Of a DNA stretch of 64,000 nt, positions 10,134 through 19,386 are shown piece by piece. Numbering within the stretch: position 1 is the first letter of the stretch; each line of letters begins with the position of its first letter. Source of the DNA: Trichomonas vaginalis G3. Its lineage: Eukaryota > Parabasalia > Trichomonadida > Trichomonadidae. A model generated the notes under the pieces. That model worked only from the letters and a program-made list of their open reading frames with translations, did no database searches and was not told where the DNA came from. The DNA is taken from positions 10,726,001-10,790,000 of the forward strand of contig NC_067205.1 in assembly GCF_026262505.1 (NCBI RefSeq), in the 5' to 3' direction. Position numbers and translations under genes: made by a program.

Positions 10134-11130
10134 TTATTCAGCGTCAGTAATTCCTCCTGCTGTAATTTGGAAAGTTGCTTCACTTTCTGGTAAAGATGGC
10201 GAATCATAAATCTTGCAAACTCTTGTCTCTCCTCTTCCTTTTCTTAAGGATAATCTTGTTTGTGAAGCATGAGCCATAATATTGCCACCAATTGGCTTTT
10301 TAGGATCGGAAACAAACATTGCTGCCCCATCTACTTGTGCAACTACTTGGTTTGTTATTACAACTGCAATTCCAAATTCATCAGCTAGTCTTTGCAAATT
10401 TCTGAGGAATTGGCCGAGATGCATCTGTCTAGCGCTAAGTTCTCCGCGTCCACTATAATCTGTTCTATATAAATTTGTGGATGAATCAACAATTAAAAGT
10501 GCATAATGTGCCTCTGCCATCATAGCTGATGCATGCACTAGCAATTGTGATTGATGGTCACTATTATATGCCCTTGCATATGCAATATTGTCCATAACAT
10601 CATCTGGGTTCAATCCAAATCTTTCTGCTATCGGGATAATTCTTTCTGTTCTGAAAGTTCCTTCTGTATCTATCCAAAGGCATTTACCTTGTCCTCCACC
10701 ATTTTCTATTGGCAGTTGGCAGGTAACTGCTAAGGTATGGCAGTTTTGAGTTTTTCCGGTTCTAAATTCTCCAAATATTTATGTAACTGAGCCTGTTTTG
10801 ATACCTCCTCCGAGTAATTTATCTAATTCGGAGGATCCTGTAGAAAGATAAACCATTTCTTTTCTGATTTGATTATAATCTGTGGCAGAAGCAAATCCCA
10901 TTGGAACAAGTGCTGCTGCAGCTGCCATAATCTTATCTGCTTTAGCTTCTGATATGCCTTTAACTGCAACTAGTAGTTTTTTGGTTGTAAAAGCTATGGA
11001 TTCAACTGTATTGTATCCGCCTTCTTGAAGTTTTTTGATATCTCCCGCAGCAATACCTTGCTGCTCCAGCGGAAAGAAGGGTTGGACCACTCTGAGTCTG
11101 CTGTGTCTGAAGTTGTGACTTCCCATCCAT
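10134..11130 (-). pseudogene. RAD51: RAD51 recombinase, interrupted copy
   Basis: RAD51 forms filaments on single-stranded DNA for homologous pairing in the nucleus. The N-terminal helix-hairpin-helix block reads [19 protein letters not shown] and [20 protein letters not shown]. The core has GEFRTGKTQ (Walker A), LLIVDS (Walker B), [14 protein letters not shown] and [13 protein letters not shown], ending ITDAE. The SARQMH and AQVDG blocks favour RAD51 over DMC1. One in-frame TAA at 10781-10779 replaces the conserved Glu just before [10 protein letters not shown]; the frame is otherwise open to the natural stop. A second lesion is likely near 11066-11074. The ATG at 11130 ([20 protein letters not shown]) has an Initiator motif 5 nt upstream but is out of frame with [10 protein letters not shown]. 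The missing Glu codon would be GAA, one base from TAA. A functional paralog elsewhere is likely. Confidence 0.9.
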
Positions 11131-11135
11131 TTGGC

Positions 11136-11140
11136 AATGA
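11136..11140 (-). promoter_or_regulatory. Initiator-like motif TCATT before RAD51
   Basis: TCATT on the minus strand fits the trichomonad Initiator consensus TCA-Py-(T/A). It lies 5 nt upstream of the ATG at 11130, the short leader length typical of Trichomonas transcripts. It supports 11130 as the ancestral RAD51 start. Confidence 0.5.
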
Positions 11141-11424
11141 TATAAAATGAATTTCCTTTGTTGAGGAAATTCCTCGAAATTTACTTCCTCGAGGAAACCG
11201 CTTTTTGCTTTCAATTTACTTCCTCATTCTTTGGTAAACCAAGTTCCCTTTTTCAAGGTCTTTGAATTAATGAAAAATTATCATTGTTCATAGCAAAATG
11301 AAAATGGATTAGAATCACAACCCATTGGTCTTGAATTTGAAAAATAATTTCGATTTCAAAGATCATTTCACTCTTTTAATGAAATATTTGATTCATATGC
11401 ATAAATACACGTAACCTTTGTAAT

Positions 11425-11449
11425 AAACAGAAATTCATCAAAAGTGACA
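11425..11449 (-). repeat. 25-bp box, copy upstream of RAD51 (inverted partner at 13810-13834)
   Basis: A perfect 25-bp sequence (core GTCACTTTTGATGAATTTCT on this strand) occurs here and in opposite orientation at 13810-13834. The copies lie 139 and 131 bp outside the transposon ends. Each reads in the sense direction of its divergent gene, RAD51 or the 13917 gene. It may be a shared promoter element or a relic of longer transposon ends. Confidence 0.6.
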
Positions 11450-11588
11450 GCTCTCAATTTTTTGACATTTGTAAATTCTAAATTGAATGAGAAAAATGAA
11501 ATAATACTAAGCATAATACAATATTCTAGATTTAATTATAATTAGGAAAAGTTGGTTTTGAGAGTACTTTTCATAGGCATATAGAATG
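11450..11588. other. AT-rich spacer between the 25-bp box and the transposon
   Basis: Non-coding. It shows no convincing inverted match to the corresponding right-hand stretch 13679-13809, although the two are nearly equal in length. Confidence 0.4.
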
Positions 11589-12042
11589 AAATCTTCTGAA
11601 AAATAATATCACATAAACTCATATTATTTTCTAATATATAACTATTTTATATAAAAATCAAATTCAATGATCTTAAAAGCGAATGATAAACCTCAAAATT
11701 TACGAATATAATGAGTGGGAATATAATGCTTATCTATCATAAAACCATATGAAATATCAATTTTTGCTTTACGCCTAATTTTTGACGACAATTAGCAAAA
11801 AATGTTAAATGTTAACACTCAGTCCATTTGAATATGAAAAATAAAATTGACTTTGATTAAATGTTTTTATTTATCATGCAATTCTTCTTGCGACCAAAGA
11901 TTTGAATAAAATTTCAAAAAATAAGATAGCTTAAAAAATAATATACGGTAGTGTTTACTAATAGATGAATAGTATATAAATTCTATTAAAATGGATTTGA
12001 TCCAAAAAAATATATAAAATTTGATCATAAATAAAATTGTTT
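11589..12042. repeat. Left terminal inverted repeat of the 2.1-kb transposon
   Basis: The reverse complement of this segment runs base for base through 13227-13678, for example GTTAACACTCAGTCCATTTG here. The inner limit is near ATAAAATTGTTT, after which the two sides diverge. Confidence 0.9.
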
Positions 12043-12065
12043 AGTAGTCATTTAAAATGATGTAA

Positions 12066-13127
12066 TTATTCAAATTTTGCTAAGACCCATTCGTCTTTGA
12101 TATATAACTCCCATTTTTGCATTTCTGGCTCGTACCAAAATTTTGAAACTTCGAATAATTCGTTAGGAGTGTAATTACAATTCGTTTTTGGATTAATATC
12201 GAGAGATAAATGTGGTGTATTGTTGTATTTTTCAATGAACTGCTGAACTGAGTCCTTGATTTGTTGAATATCATCCAACTCGTCTGGCAAAAACTTTTCT
12301 AAGCTTGGCCACAGGCGCTCCACCTTGCCGTTCTGTCTTGGCATATACGGCAAGGTGTGCTTCCAAACTATTCCGTTTTCCTGCATAACCTGGCCGAATT
12401 CACCGCGGTTTTCACCGCCGTTATCGGTTCAGATGCAGTAAGGAATAAACTCTTCTAAAAGTTTTCTTAAAACCTTCGCTGTTGAGTTGGAAGACTTGTT
12501 TTTCAATAATTTAGTTTTGAGAACTTTACGTGTCATATCATCCAATATGGCAAAAAATGGACAAGAAACATTACCGTGAAGGTAATGAATATCGCAGTGC
12601 CATATCAAATTCTTTGATATGACACGATATTTGGTAGGTGGATCTGCTGGTTTGTAATCTCTTTTTGAAGATAAACCTGATTCCATCATAAATTTTTCCA
12701 CTTGATGATGCTTTATTTTTTGTAAATTGTCAAAAATTTGATCTTTTGTCAAATCTTCTATATTTTCAAATTCTTTTGCAATTTCTTCTTTTTCTTTCTC
12801 ACAATCGGGATTTTGAGCAATATTTTGAAACCTTTTAATCAATAAATAAGTTTTTGAAATTCCTCCTTTATATTGTGAAACACAAGAATTAATTAATTGT
12901 TTTTGCTCAAATGTTGGTGGATTTGATTTTCTGCCGCGACTAACTTTTGGTAATTCGATTTCTTGAAGTTGAAATGCTCTTCTTATTGTATTTTCGGCAA
13001 CATTCAATTTAATTTTACCATTTTCCAATTCAACTTCCTTTCCCACACTTTTGTAAGATTCACCTTCTTCTATTCTTCTTTTAGCTTCAAATAGCCATTC
13101 TCTGCTTATAGATTTGGCAGTAGTCAT
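12066..13127 (-). pseudogene. DD34E integrase-core transposase, one TGA
   Basis: The frame starts at ATG 13127 and ends at 12066. It is broken only by a TGA at 12431-12429, where the conserved TGG of the WTDNG motif is expected; the following codons read TDNGGENRGEF in the same frame. A basic N-terminal domain with helix-turn-helix character (GRKSNPPTFEQKQLI) precedes the catalytic core. The first Asp lies in WHCDIHY, the second in TDNG, and the Glu 34 residues later in QNGKVERLW. The C-terminal block YNNTPHLSLDINPKTNCNY matches the intact relative at 48251-49225. As read, the protein would stop before the second catalytic Asp, so this copy is inactive. A TCACA Initiator-like motif lies at 13149-13145. 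Confidence 0.85.
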
Positions 13128-13144
13128 AAAAGTGGTCCTTCTTT

Positions 13145-13149
13145 TGTGA
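13145..13149 (-). promoter_or_regulatory. Initiator-like motif TCACA before the transposase
   Basis: TCACA on the minus strand fits TCA-Py-(T/A) and lies 17 nt upstream of the transposase ATG at 13127. It suggests the transposon carries a host-style promoter. Confidence 0.35.
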
Positions 13150-13226
13150 TAAGATTCAAATTTGAATGTGGATGATAAATAAAAATCAAAAATAATTGTT
13201 ATAATTTAAATGAAGAAGTAATTTAA

Positions 13227-13678
13227 AACGATTTTATTTATGATCAAATTTTATATATTTTTTGGATCAAATCCATTTTAATAGAATTTATATACTATTC
13301 ATCTATTAGTAAACACTACCGTATATTATTTTTTAAGCTATCTTATTTTTTGAAATTTTATTCAAATCTTTGGTCGCAAGAAGAATTGCATGATAAATAA
13401 AAACATTTAATCAAAGTCAATTTTATTTTTCATATTCAAATGGACTGAGTGTTAACATTTAACATTTTTTGCTAATTGTCGTCAAAAATTAGGCGTAAAG
13501 CAAAAATTGATATTTCATATGGTTTTATGATAGATAAGCATTATATTCCCACTCATTATATTCGTAAATTTTGAGGTTTATCATTCGCTTTTAAGATCAT
13601 TGAATTTGATTTTTATATAAAATAGTTATATATTAGAAAATAATATGAGTTTATGTGATATTATTTTTCAGAAGATTT
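13227..13678. repeat. Right terminal inverted repeat of the 2.1-kb transposon
   Basis: Inverted partner of 11589-12042, ending GAAGATTT at 13678. Confidence 0.9.
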
Positions 13679-13809
13679 TGTGTTCTTCTTCAAAATTTTA
13701 TTTTTTTTATTAAAAAGAATCTTTACAAAATATACATTTACTTTAATTAATATTTAAAAACGTGCTCTATCAAAAGTTCCAAAAATTCAATATTTTAGCT
13801 TTTCTGAGG

Positions 13810-13834
13810 TGTCACTTTTGATGAATTTCTGTTT
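13810..13834 (+). repeat. 25-bp box, copy upstream of the 13917 gene
   Basis: Exact inverted copy of 11425-11449. It starts 107 bp upstream of the ATG at 13917 and reads in that gene's sense direction. Confidence 0.6.
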
Positions 13835-13911
13835 ACAACACCTTTAACTGTCAAAAATTTGATTGAATTTGATTATTGACAAAAATTTTCGTTTACGTTA
13901 GTAATTTTATC

Positions 13912-13916
13912 TCACA
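13912..13916 (+). promoter_or_regulatory. Initiator-like motif TCACA
   Basis: TCACA directly abuts the ATG at 13917 and fits the trichomonad Initiator. A transcript starting on its A would have a leader of only a few bases, as known for many trichomonad mRNAs. Confidence 0.45.
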
Positions 13917-15002
13917 ATGAATCGATCGAAATTTCCATCACCGAGAATAAGTTATCCAAGTGTATATAGCCAAAGAACCCGATTTAAAACCAAAAAGTTT
14001 CCGAAATCTGCAAGAGAAAAGTACCTTCCTCCATTAGAAGAACCTATCGACGAATTTCATGATCCTCTTACATTAGAGAACGATAAAAGGTTGTTGTTAG
14101 AAGAAATAGAACAAATTAAATCAGAAATCAAACCATTAAATGCACAAATTGATGAGTTTCAAAAACAATATTTTGGAACTAGTGAAGAAGGTCCTCAATC
14201 ACCACGCTCTATGGCATTAAATACGCAAAAATACATTTCAGCTCAAGTTGCAAACCTTCACACTGAACAAGACGAGCTCTGTATTGAGTTAGCTCGCGTT
14301 CGTAGACTTTATTCAGAAAAAACGCAAAATAAATTGAATTTTGATATTAATTACCAACGATCTCAGTTAAATGATCTTACTGCAGAGTATAATCAGCTTA
14401 CAGCTCAAATAAATATTTCGAAGAACGAATTAGATCAGTTAATGGCATCAGATAGTACATATTTAATTCAGAACCAAGCTAAACAAATACAGCTACTTCA
14501 AAATACACTTAGTCAACTTCAAGCAGATGAATCGGAAATGATCCAGAAATATATGAGCTTAGTTAACGATGTTCCACAAGTTGCTCAAACAGAAAACATT
14601 TTAGCGCAAAAGAAGAGACAACTCATTACAGCAGAACACACAAAAATAAGATTTTCTGTAGAATTAAGAAAACTTAGGAAAGAATATGATGATCAGATTA
14701 GTTATCTAGAACGAGAAATTGCTGATAGGGAAAATCAAGCACAAATTAAGCAAAATAGAGATAATTGGAGAAAAATTTTATTTGAACCCTCAAGAAGTCG
14801 TCAAACTAATACTAGTTCAGTACCTGCAGAAAATACAACTAAGTCAATAGAAAATAATAATCAAAATCAAGCAAATTTGGCTGAAACCAACAATGAAGAA
14901 GAAGAAATGCTTGATATTAAAGAATTTATTCATTCTGATACATTCTTTGCAGATCAGTTTAATGAAATTAGTCATTCATTGATTATTCCTTCGGAAAAAT
15001 AA
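13917..15002 (+). CDS. Coiled-coil protein, unknown function
   Basis: 361 residues. A basic, Ser/Pro-rich N-terminus (MNRSKFPSPRISYPSVYSQ, then RTRFKTKKFPKSAREKYLPP) is followed by coiled coil from about residue 50 to 290. The coil has Leu/Ile heptads and many Gln and Glu residues (LLLEEIEQIKSEIKPLNAQI). A polar, disordered linker and a short acidic C-terminal segment (EEEEMLDIKEFIHSDTFFA) end the protein. I recognise no family; a cytoskeletal or basal-body role would be a guess. It is divergent from the RAD51 remnant, and the two are separated by the 2.1-kb transposon, so the element appears to sit in what was a shared promoter region. The start is supported by the abutting TCACA motif. Confidence 0.8.
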   Translation: MNRSKFPSPRISYPSVYSQRTRFKTKKFPKSAREKYLPPLEEPIDEFHDPLTLENDKRLLLEEIEQIKSEIKPLNAQIDEFQKQYFGTSEEGPQSPRSMALNTQKYISAQVANLHTEQDELCIELARVRRLYSEKTQNKLNFDINYQRSQLNDLTAEYNQLTAQINISKNELDQLMASDSTYLIQNQAKQIQLLQNTLSQLQADESEMIQKYMSLVNDVPQVAQTENILAQKKRQLITAEHTKIRFSVELRKLRKEYDDQISYLEREIADRENQAQIKQNRDNWRKILFEPSRSRQTNTSSVPAENTTKSIENNNQNQANLAETNNEEEEMLDIKEFIHSDTFFADQFNEISHSLIIPSEK

Positions 15003-15291
15003 CTAATTTAGCAAAATTGTTTTTGTTTTATTGTTTTTTGTTTATAAACTTTACTATGTTATCTTGTATTGATAGAACTTGTAAGTTTCAATAATTTACC
15101 TTGCTTTTATTTTTCATTTTTGTTGATATATTTTGATTAACTTCTATTCAGTAAGATAAGCACAAGCAATGTTCCTATAATGATAATGCAATTCTAAGTG
15201 TTATATAATTCGATGATAGACCTCTTCAGATTTGGTCTTTTTGAATAATAAAATGAGAATTCAGTATAATAATATTCGATCTTGAAGATCC

Positions 15292-15315
15292 TTTCACCTT
15301 GGCTTAAAGGTGAAA
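15292..15315. repeat. 9-bp hairpin TTTCACCTT/AAGGTGAAA
   Basis: Perfect 9-bp arms (15292-15300 and 15307-15315) with a 6-nt loop. A second small palindrome (GATCTTGAAGATC) lies just upstream. It could be part of a small structured RNA; no known family is recognised. Confidence 0.6.
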
Positions 15316-15862
15316 ATAATGCCCTTCTTGGGTTATTAATAGAATTTTGAATGAAGAATAAATTAAATAGTTTGTTTTATATTGATTTACTGAAGTAATA
15401 ATGCTGAATTTGGATGAAATATCGAAATTCGTAATAAATTGATATACCTGGAAGAGTAAAATTAATTATTTCCTCATAATTTTTTTTCTTGCTTTTAATA
15501 TTGATTTTAACTCACCTATAGGCAAGGTAACCAGATGCAGCTAAAATAATTTAAATACGAGCAATTTCATAAAGAATTATCAATAATTTTTTTCCAAATT
15601 ATTTTATCATTTAAAGCTATAACATAGGAAAGAAGTTTATGTAATACTATCAATTTGAAGATTATGACATCTTTTGAAAAATCATATCTTGAAAAAGTTC
15701 AAATACGGTTTTCTATGAAATAGGGAGTCTCATAATATTGGAATTAATTTATCTCTGACATTATTATCATAAACATGATTTTATTTTCAGTTTTATGAAG
15801 TTGACTGTTGCATTAATTTGTGAATCAATTATTTCTATTAATGAAATTTTGTATAAAAATTC

Positions 15863-15887
15863 TTACTAAGAGGTAGGGCAACGATAG
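15863..15887 (+). repeat. Fragment of dispersed repeat (AAGAGGTAGGGCAACGATAG)
   Basis: Twenty consecutive bases match the reverse complement of 19246-19265. Both copies can be read as RGRATI in one frame, so they may be remnants of the same transposon-derived coding sequence. Confidence 0.55.
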
Positions 15888-16692
15888 GTCAAAAAGGCTT
15901 CTCTGATAGATTTCCTTGCCTTTTGGATATGCTATAATATATAGCCTAGCATGATAGGATATGATGTCAAAAGTTAGAACATAACTTAGGATCTTGAGAA
16001 AAATGAAAAACAAAAATTACATAAAAAAAGAAAAATTTTATCTAATTTGTTTTTTTGGACCGAATAAGTAATTTTATTGAATTTCAATACGACACATAGA
16101 TTTTATTATTAGTAATAAATATAATGGTTTACTATTAACAAGGAACCTAAACTAATGAAAATTTGATTTCAAATATTGTATATGATTATCATAGATTACC
16201 AAAATATATTGCTATTTATGAGGATATAATATTGATTATTAGTAAATCGTATAAATTTAATAAATATACCATGAATATTGAATGAATTTCTTGATTCATA
16301 GGGGTAAAACGCGCTTTTATATGATTTAGACAGAGAATTTATGAGATGTAAATAACACAATAAAGGTTTATATTGAATATTTTCTAAAAATAAATCGAAA
16401 TTATAAAAAACAATACATTTATTCATTGAAACTACTTGGACAAATATGAAACAAGCATTCAGGCAATACTTTTGAGACTTCAACGCATCTGATAATTTTT
16501 ATATAACTTCACCTCTTATGCTTAGAGTGGAGGTATTGAGATCGTATAAGTATAGATGAGCTCACATTCAGATATGATGTGTGAACTTCTGTTTTCACTG
16601 CAATTTTGAATCAGAATAAACTCAAAACAAGAATAAAATGATATACTCACTCTCTAAATGTGTTCGAGATTTAAAGTTGTATGAATAAAACG

Positions 16693-16741
16693 ATTCATCT
16701 TTCGAAGCCTCCCATTTAATGAGAGACTTCGAAAGATGAAT
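16693..16741. repeat. 15-bp perfect hairpin
   Basis: ATTCATCTTTCGAAG (16693-16707) is exactly inverted at 16727-16741 with a 19-nt spacer. It is isolated from any gene and could be a folded RNA or the remains of a small inverted-repeat element. Confidence 0.75.
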
Positions 16742-16891
16742 GTATTCATGTAGATGAAATACTATATATGACCATGTGTGATACTAAAGATATCAAAATG
16801 TTCATTTTTAAGTGCAATAGAAGGGTTATCTCTCGTAAAATCTCAATTTAAGGAAGATTTAGAAAGAACTCCTTTCCTAAGTAGATAGTGT

Positions 16892-17161
16892 GTGGTTTCT
16901 GTCTTTTGGTTGATCAGGAACTATGAAATTAAGTCGGACAGAAAGAAGTTCTTTCCAAAACAGACTCCAAATGAGTTGTTCGAAAAGAACTTCCTTCTGT
17001 ATATGGATAATTGTAGTTACCGCACTGAAGTATGTGATTGTGATGATGGAGTTCTCGATAAATCTAAAATCGGATTAAGATTAATTGAAAACTCAAGTAA
17101 TTCTTTGAAATCTTGTGTTGTCTGGCACTATAATAACCAAAGAATGAGAATATTATGTTGA
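16892..17161 (+). CDS. Possible small gene or gene fragment, 89 aa
   Basis: MVSVFWLIRNYEIKSDRKKF and the following residues (EVCDCDDGVLDKSKIGLRL, VVWHYNNQRMRIL) have more balanced amino-acid use than the random frames around it, and the local GC content is slightly higher. No family is recognised. A 7-bp GC-rich hairpin follows 16 bp after the stop. It may be a decayed piece of a mobile-element gene. Low confidence that it is expressed. Confidence 0.25.
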   Translation: MVSVFWLIRNYEIKSDRKKFFPKQTPNELFEKNFLLYMDNCSYRTEVCDCDDGVLDKSKIGLRLIENSSNSLKSCVVWHYNNQRMRILC

Positions 17162-17176
17162 ATGATGAGTACGTGT

Positions 17177-17194
17177 GCTCGGCATTCGCCGAGC
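17177..17194. repeat. GC-rich hairpin GCTCGGC/GCCGAGC
   Basis: Seven-base arms with a 4-nt loop, almost the only GC-rich spot in several kilobases. It lies just after the 16892-17161 frame, but there is no T-run to make it a recognised terminator. Confidence 0.6.
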
Positions 17195-19138
17195 GAATTG
17201 AGTTTAACGTACTATGAAAAGTGACAAATTTGGGCTTTTTTTCCTAGGGTTATGATCTCTTCCTTTCTGCTCAATACGACAGAAATGAAAGAATGAATTT
17301 GTACTCCCTAATTGATTACTACAATCTGTATCTATCTTTAACATAGAATTAGCTGCATTGTGATTTATACTCCAGAATTATTCAATTTAAGATCAACCTC
17401 GTAAATTTTAATCATATTGCACCAATACTCCTACGTTGAGATAAGAACATGATTATACATACCAAAGCCCCATATTAAAAATCAAAATTTAGCACCTCCA
17501 TTATGCAACCACATTATTCGTCGCAAATAAGTATATTTACGCATATTATGATGCATATTCACACAACTCGTATACATGAAAAGTTATTAAAATCAGACAA
17601 AATTATTGCAATAAGGAAAAAAAACAACTTTATTATATATGTTAGTAATGAATTACAAATATTTCTACAAAGAATGCTCAATACTTCATATAATCTTCGA
17701 ATATTTCTTATTACAAGTTAATACATTTTGACTCGAACATGATAAACAAAAGCTGACACGCTGATTACTACATTTATGAAAATATAGTACGTTTCCATTC
17801 ATCTGTTTACTTGTTTTTGTTGGAATAAAATCATTTTTTTTTCTTTCATGAAATAAGAATTTTGCTGCGAAAGCAATATCTCTAACAATAATTAATACAT
17901 TACGTCAACTCTGGAATGAGTATTTATCAAATATGATATCAAAATCAAAAATTAGTTGTTTTTTATGAGTAAAAACGATGTAAATTGATTATTTGACTAA
18001 TTATCAAATACTTTGATTTTCCAAATTTTTTTCGAAATTGATTTTTTCATGTGAAAATTAAATTGTTTAATTTCATTTTTGAAATTTTGAATTTTTTTTG
18101 GAATTTTGAGTTGATCAATTCAGCAGAATTGATAATGCTATTGCTTTAGGGCATACCACAAGGTGATGAATAAAAGGTGAACATTAACAAATTATTTTAA
18201 ATCACAAATATCATCCTCATCAACTTTAATTCTAAAAAGAACTGTACTGAATTATGAAAATGCATGATTTACATTATTAAAATCTTTGAATGAAAATAGT
18301 ACAAGATAAGTTTTTATTCATTTTTAATTAGATTTAAACGAAAAACTACTCCATATTAAAATTTAAGTCGAGAAATCGTATTTTGTTCTTATTTTAGCAT
18401 TTTGTAGACATTCTAATCTTGAATTAATTTGTTACATGATATTATTAACAAATTTAACTGAAAAAATATGTTAATATGGAATAAACCATGATTATATAAG
18501 CTATCAATGCTATATATACATATGTAAAAGATTCATATTAACTCAATTAACAAAAATGATAGATTTTCATAAAGGTTCAATCTAGGTTCGTCCGAAAATT
18601 TTGATTTTTATATAGAAGACATAGTTTCATATACATAATTAAATTTTCAAACAAATTTGATCATACCATTTATTAAGCAGGATAGTATATTAATTACTAT
18701 CAGTATAAAAATATAAAAATGATTATATTTAATTATTGCATAATTTAGTCAAAGAGTTATAAGCCTCAAGTGATCGTTATCACCTTCAATGCACGTATAC
18801 TTTATTGATTCATAGATATTTAATCTATGTTTGACATGTTGTTGTCGTCATTCGTTTTGTTCCCATTCTTCCTAAGTTAGAATTAGAGAATACACCATCC
18901 ACATCATCTAATTTGGTCCTCAGCGATAGATTGGTTCATTTTGGAGGAGTCCCATCAGACAGTTTTCGAGCACCAAATATCAAATTTTAATGTATACAAA
19001 TCTTTAGTGATTTATCTCTTTTATGATGAGTAAAAGGTTTCTGCTCATCAACATTTGATTTCCGACATATATGATTTCTAATTGCAATTATTTACTTTCT
19101 TTTTATAATCTAACTCTGTGACTCATACCATAAATTAA

Positions 19139-19386
19139 TTATTGGAAAGTGTCAATATGTTTGGCACAACGCATGGCGGAAGATACCAAACCATGCAGGG
19201 AATATGATACGTTTAAGATCTCCGAACTTTTTTTCCAAAAATTTTCTATCGTTGCCCTACCTCTTCTTACTATAATTTTCTTTTCAATTTTTGAACTTTC
19301 AAAACTTTTCTGAATAATATTGAGGGAGGGGCTTTTTGCATTTACGGGCGTGTCAAAAATGGTTTTTGCAGAAAAAAGTGCCAAAA
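19139..19386 (-). repeat. Dispersed repeat unit with an 81-aa frame
   Basis: The minus-strand frame 19384-19139 (81 aa) contains RRGRATIENFWKKSSEIL and HGLVSSAMRCAKHI, which look protein-like. Parts of the unit recur in inverted orientation at 15863-15887 and 21675-21748. It is probably a remnant of a mobile-element gene of unassigned family rather than a host gene. Confidence 0.4.
19312..19386 (+). repeat. Left arm of a 75-bp imperfect inverted repeat pair
   Basis: The segment around GCATTTACGGGCGTGTCAAA is found again, inverted and about 90% identical, at 21675-21748. The two arms bracket 2.3 kb of AT-rich, non-coding DNA. Confidence 0.75.

Larger units (their letters stand above)
11589..13678. 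mobile_element. DD34E DNA transposon with ~450-bp terminal inverted repeats
   Basis: Bases 11589-12042 and 13227-13678 are nearly identical inverted repeats, with one A-run indel and a terminal base or two. They enclose a single transposase gene on the minus strand. The near-identity of the ends implies a recent insertion. I found no clear target-site duplication next to the termini AAATCTTCTG. The transposase is the same family as the one at 48251-49225. Integrase-core (rve-like) transposases with inverted repeats are known as IS3EU and Ginger-type elements in eukaryotes; I cannot assign one without a search. Confidence 0.85.

Noticed and set aside
10134-11130. Intron explaining the RAD51 stop
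   Set aside because: No GTATGT-like donor or trichomonad branch/acceptor motif is seen, and the frame is continuous through the stop without extra length.
1-13127. Reassigned stop codons (TAA or TGA read as amino acids)
   Set aside because: Other genes in the window end normally at TAA and TGA, and the interrupting triplets fall at only a few sites in otherwise clean genes.
11589-13678. LTR element
   Set aside because: The 450-bp terminal repeats are inverted, not direct, and there is only one transposase gene and no reverse transcriptase.
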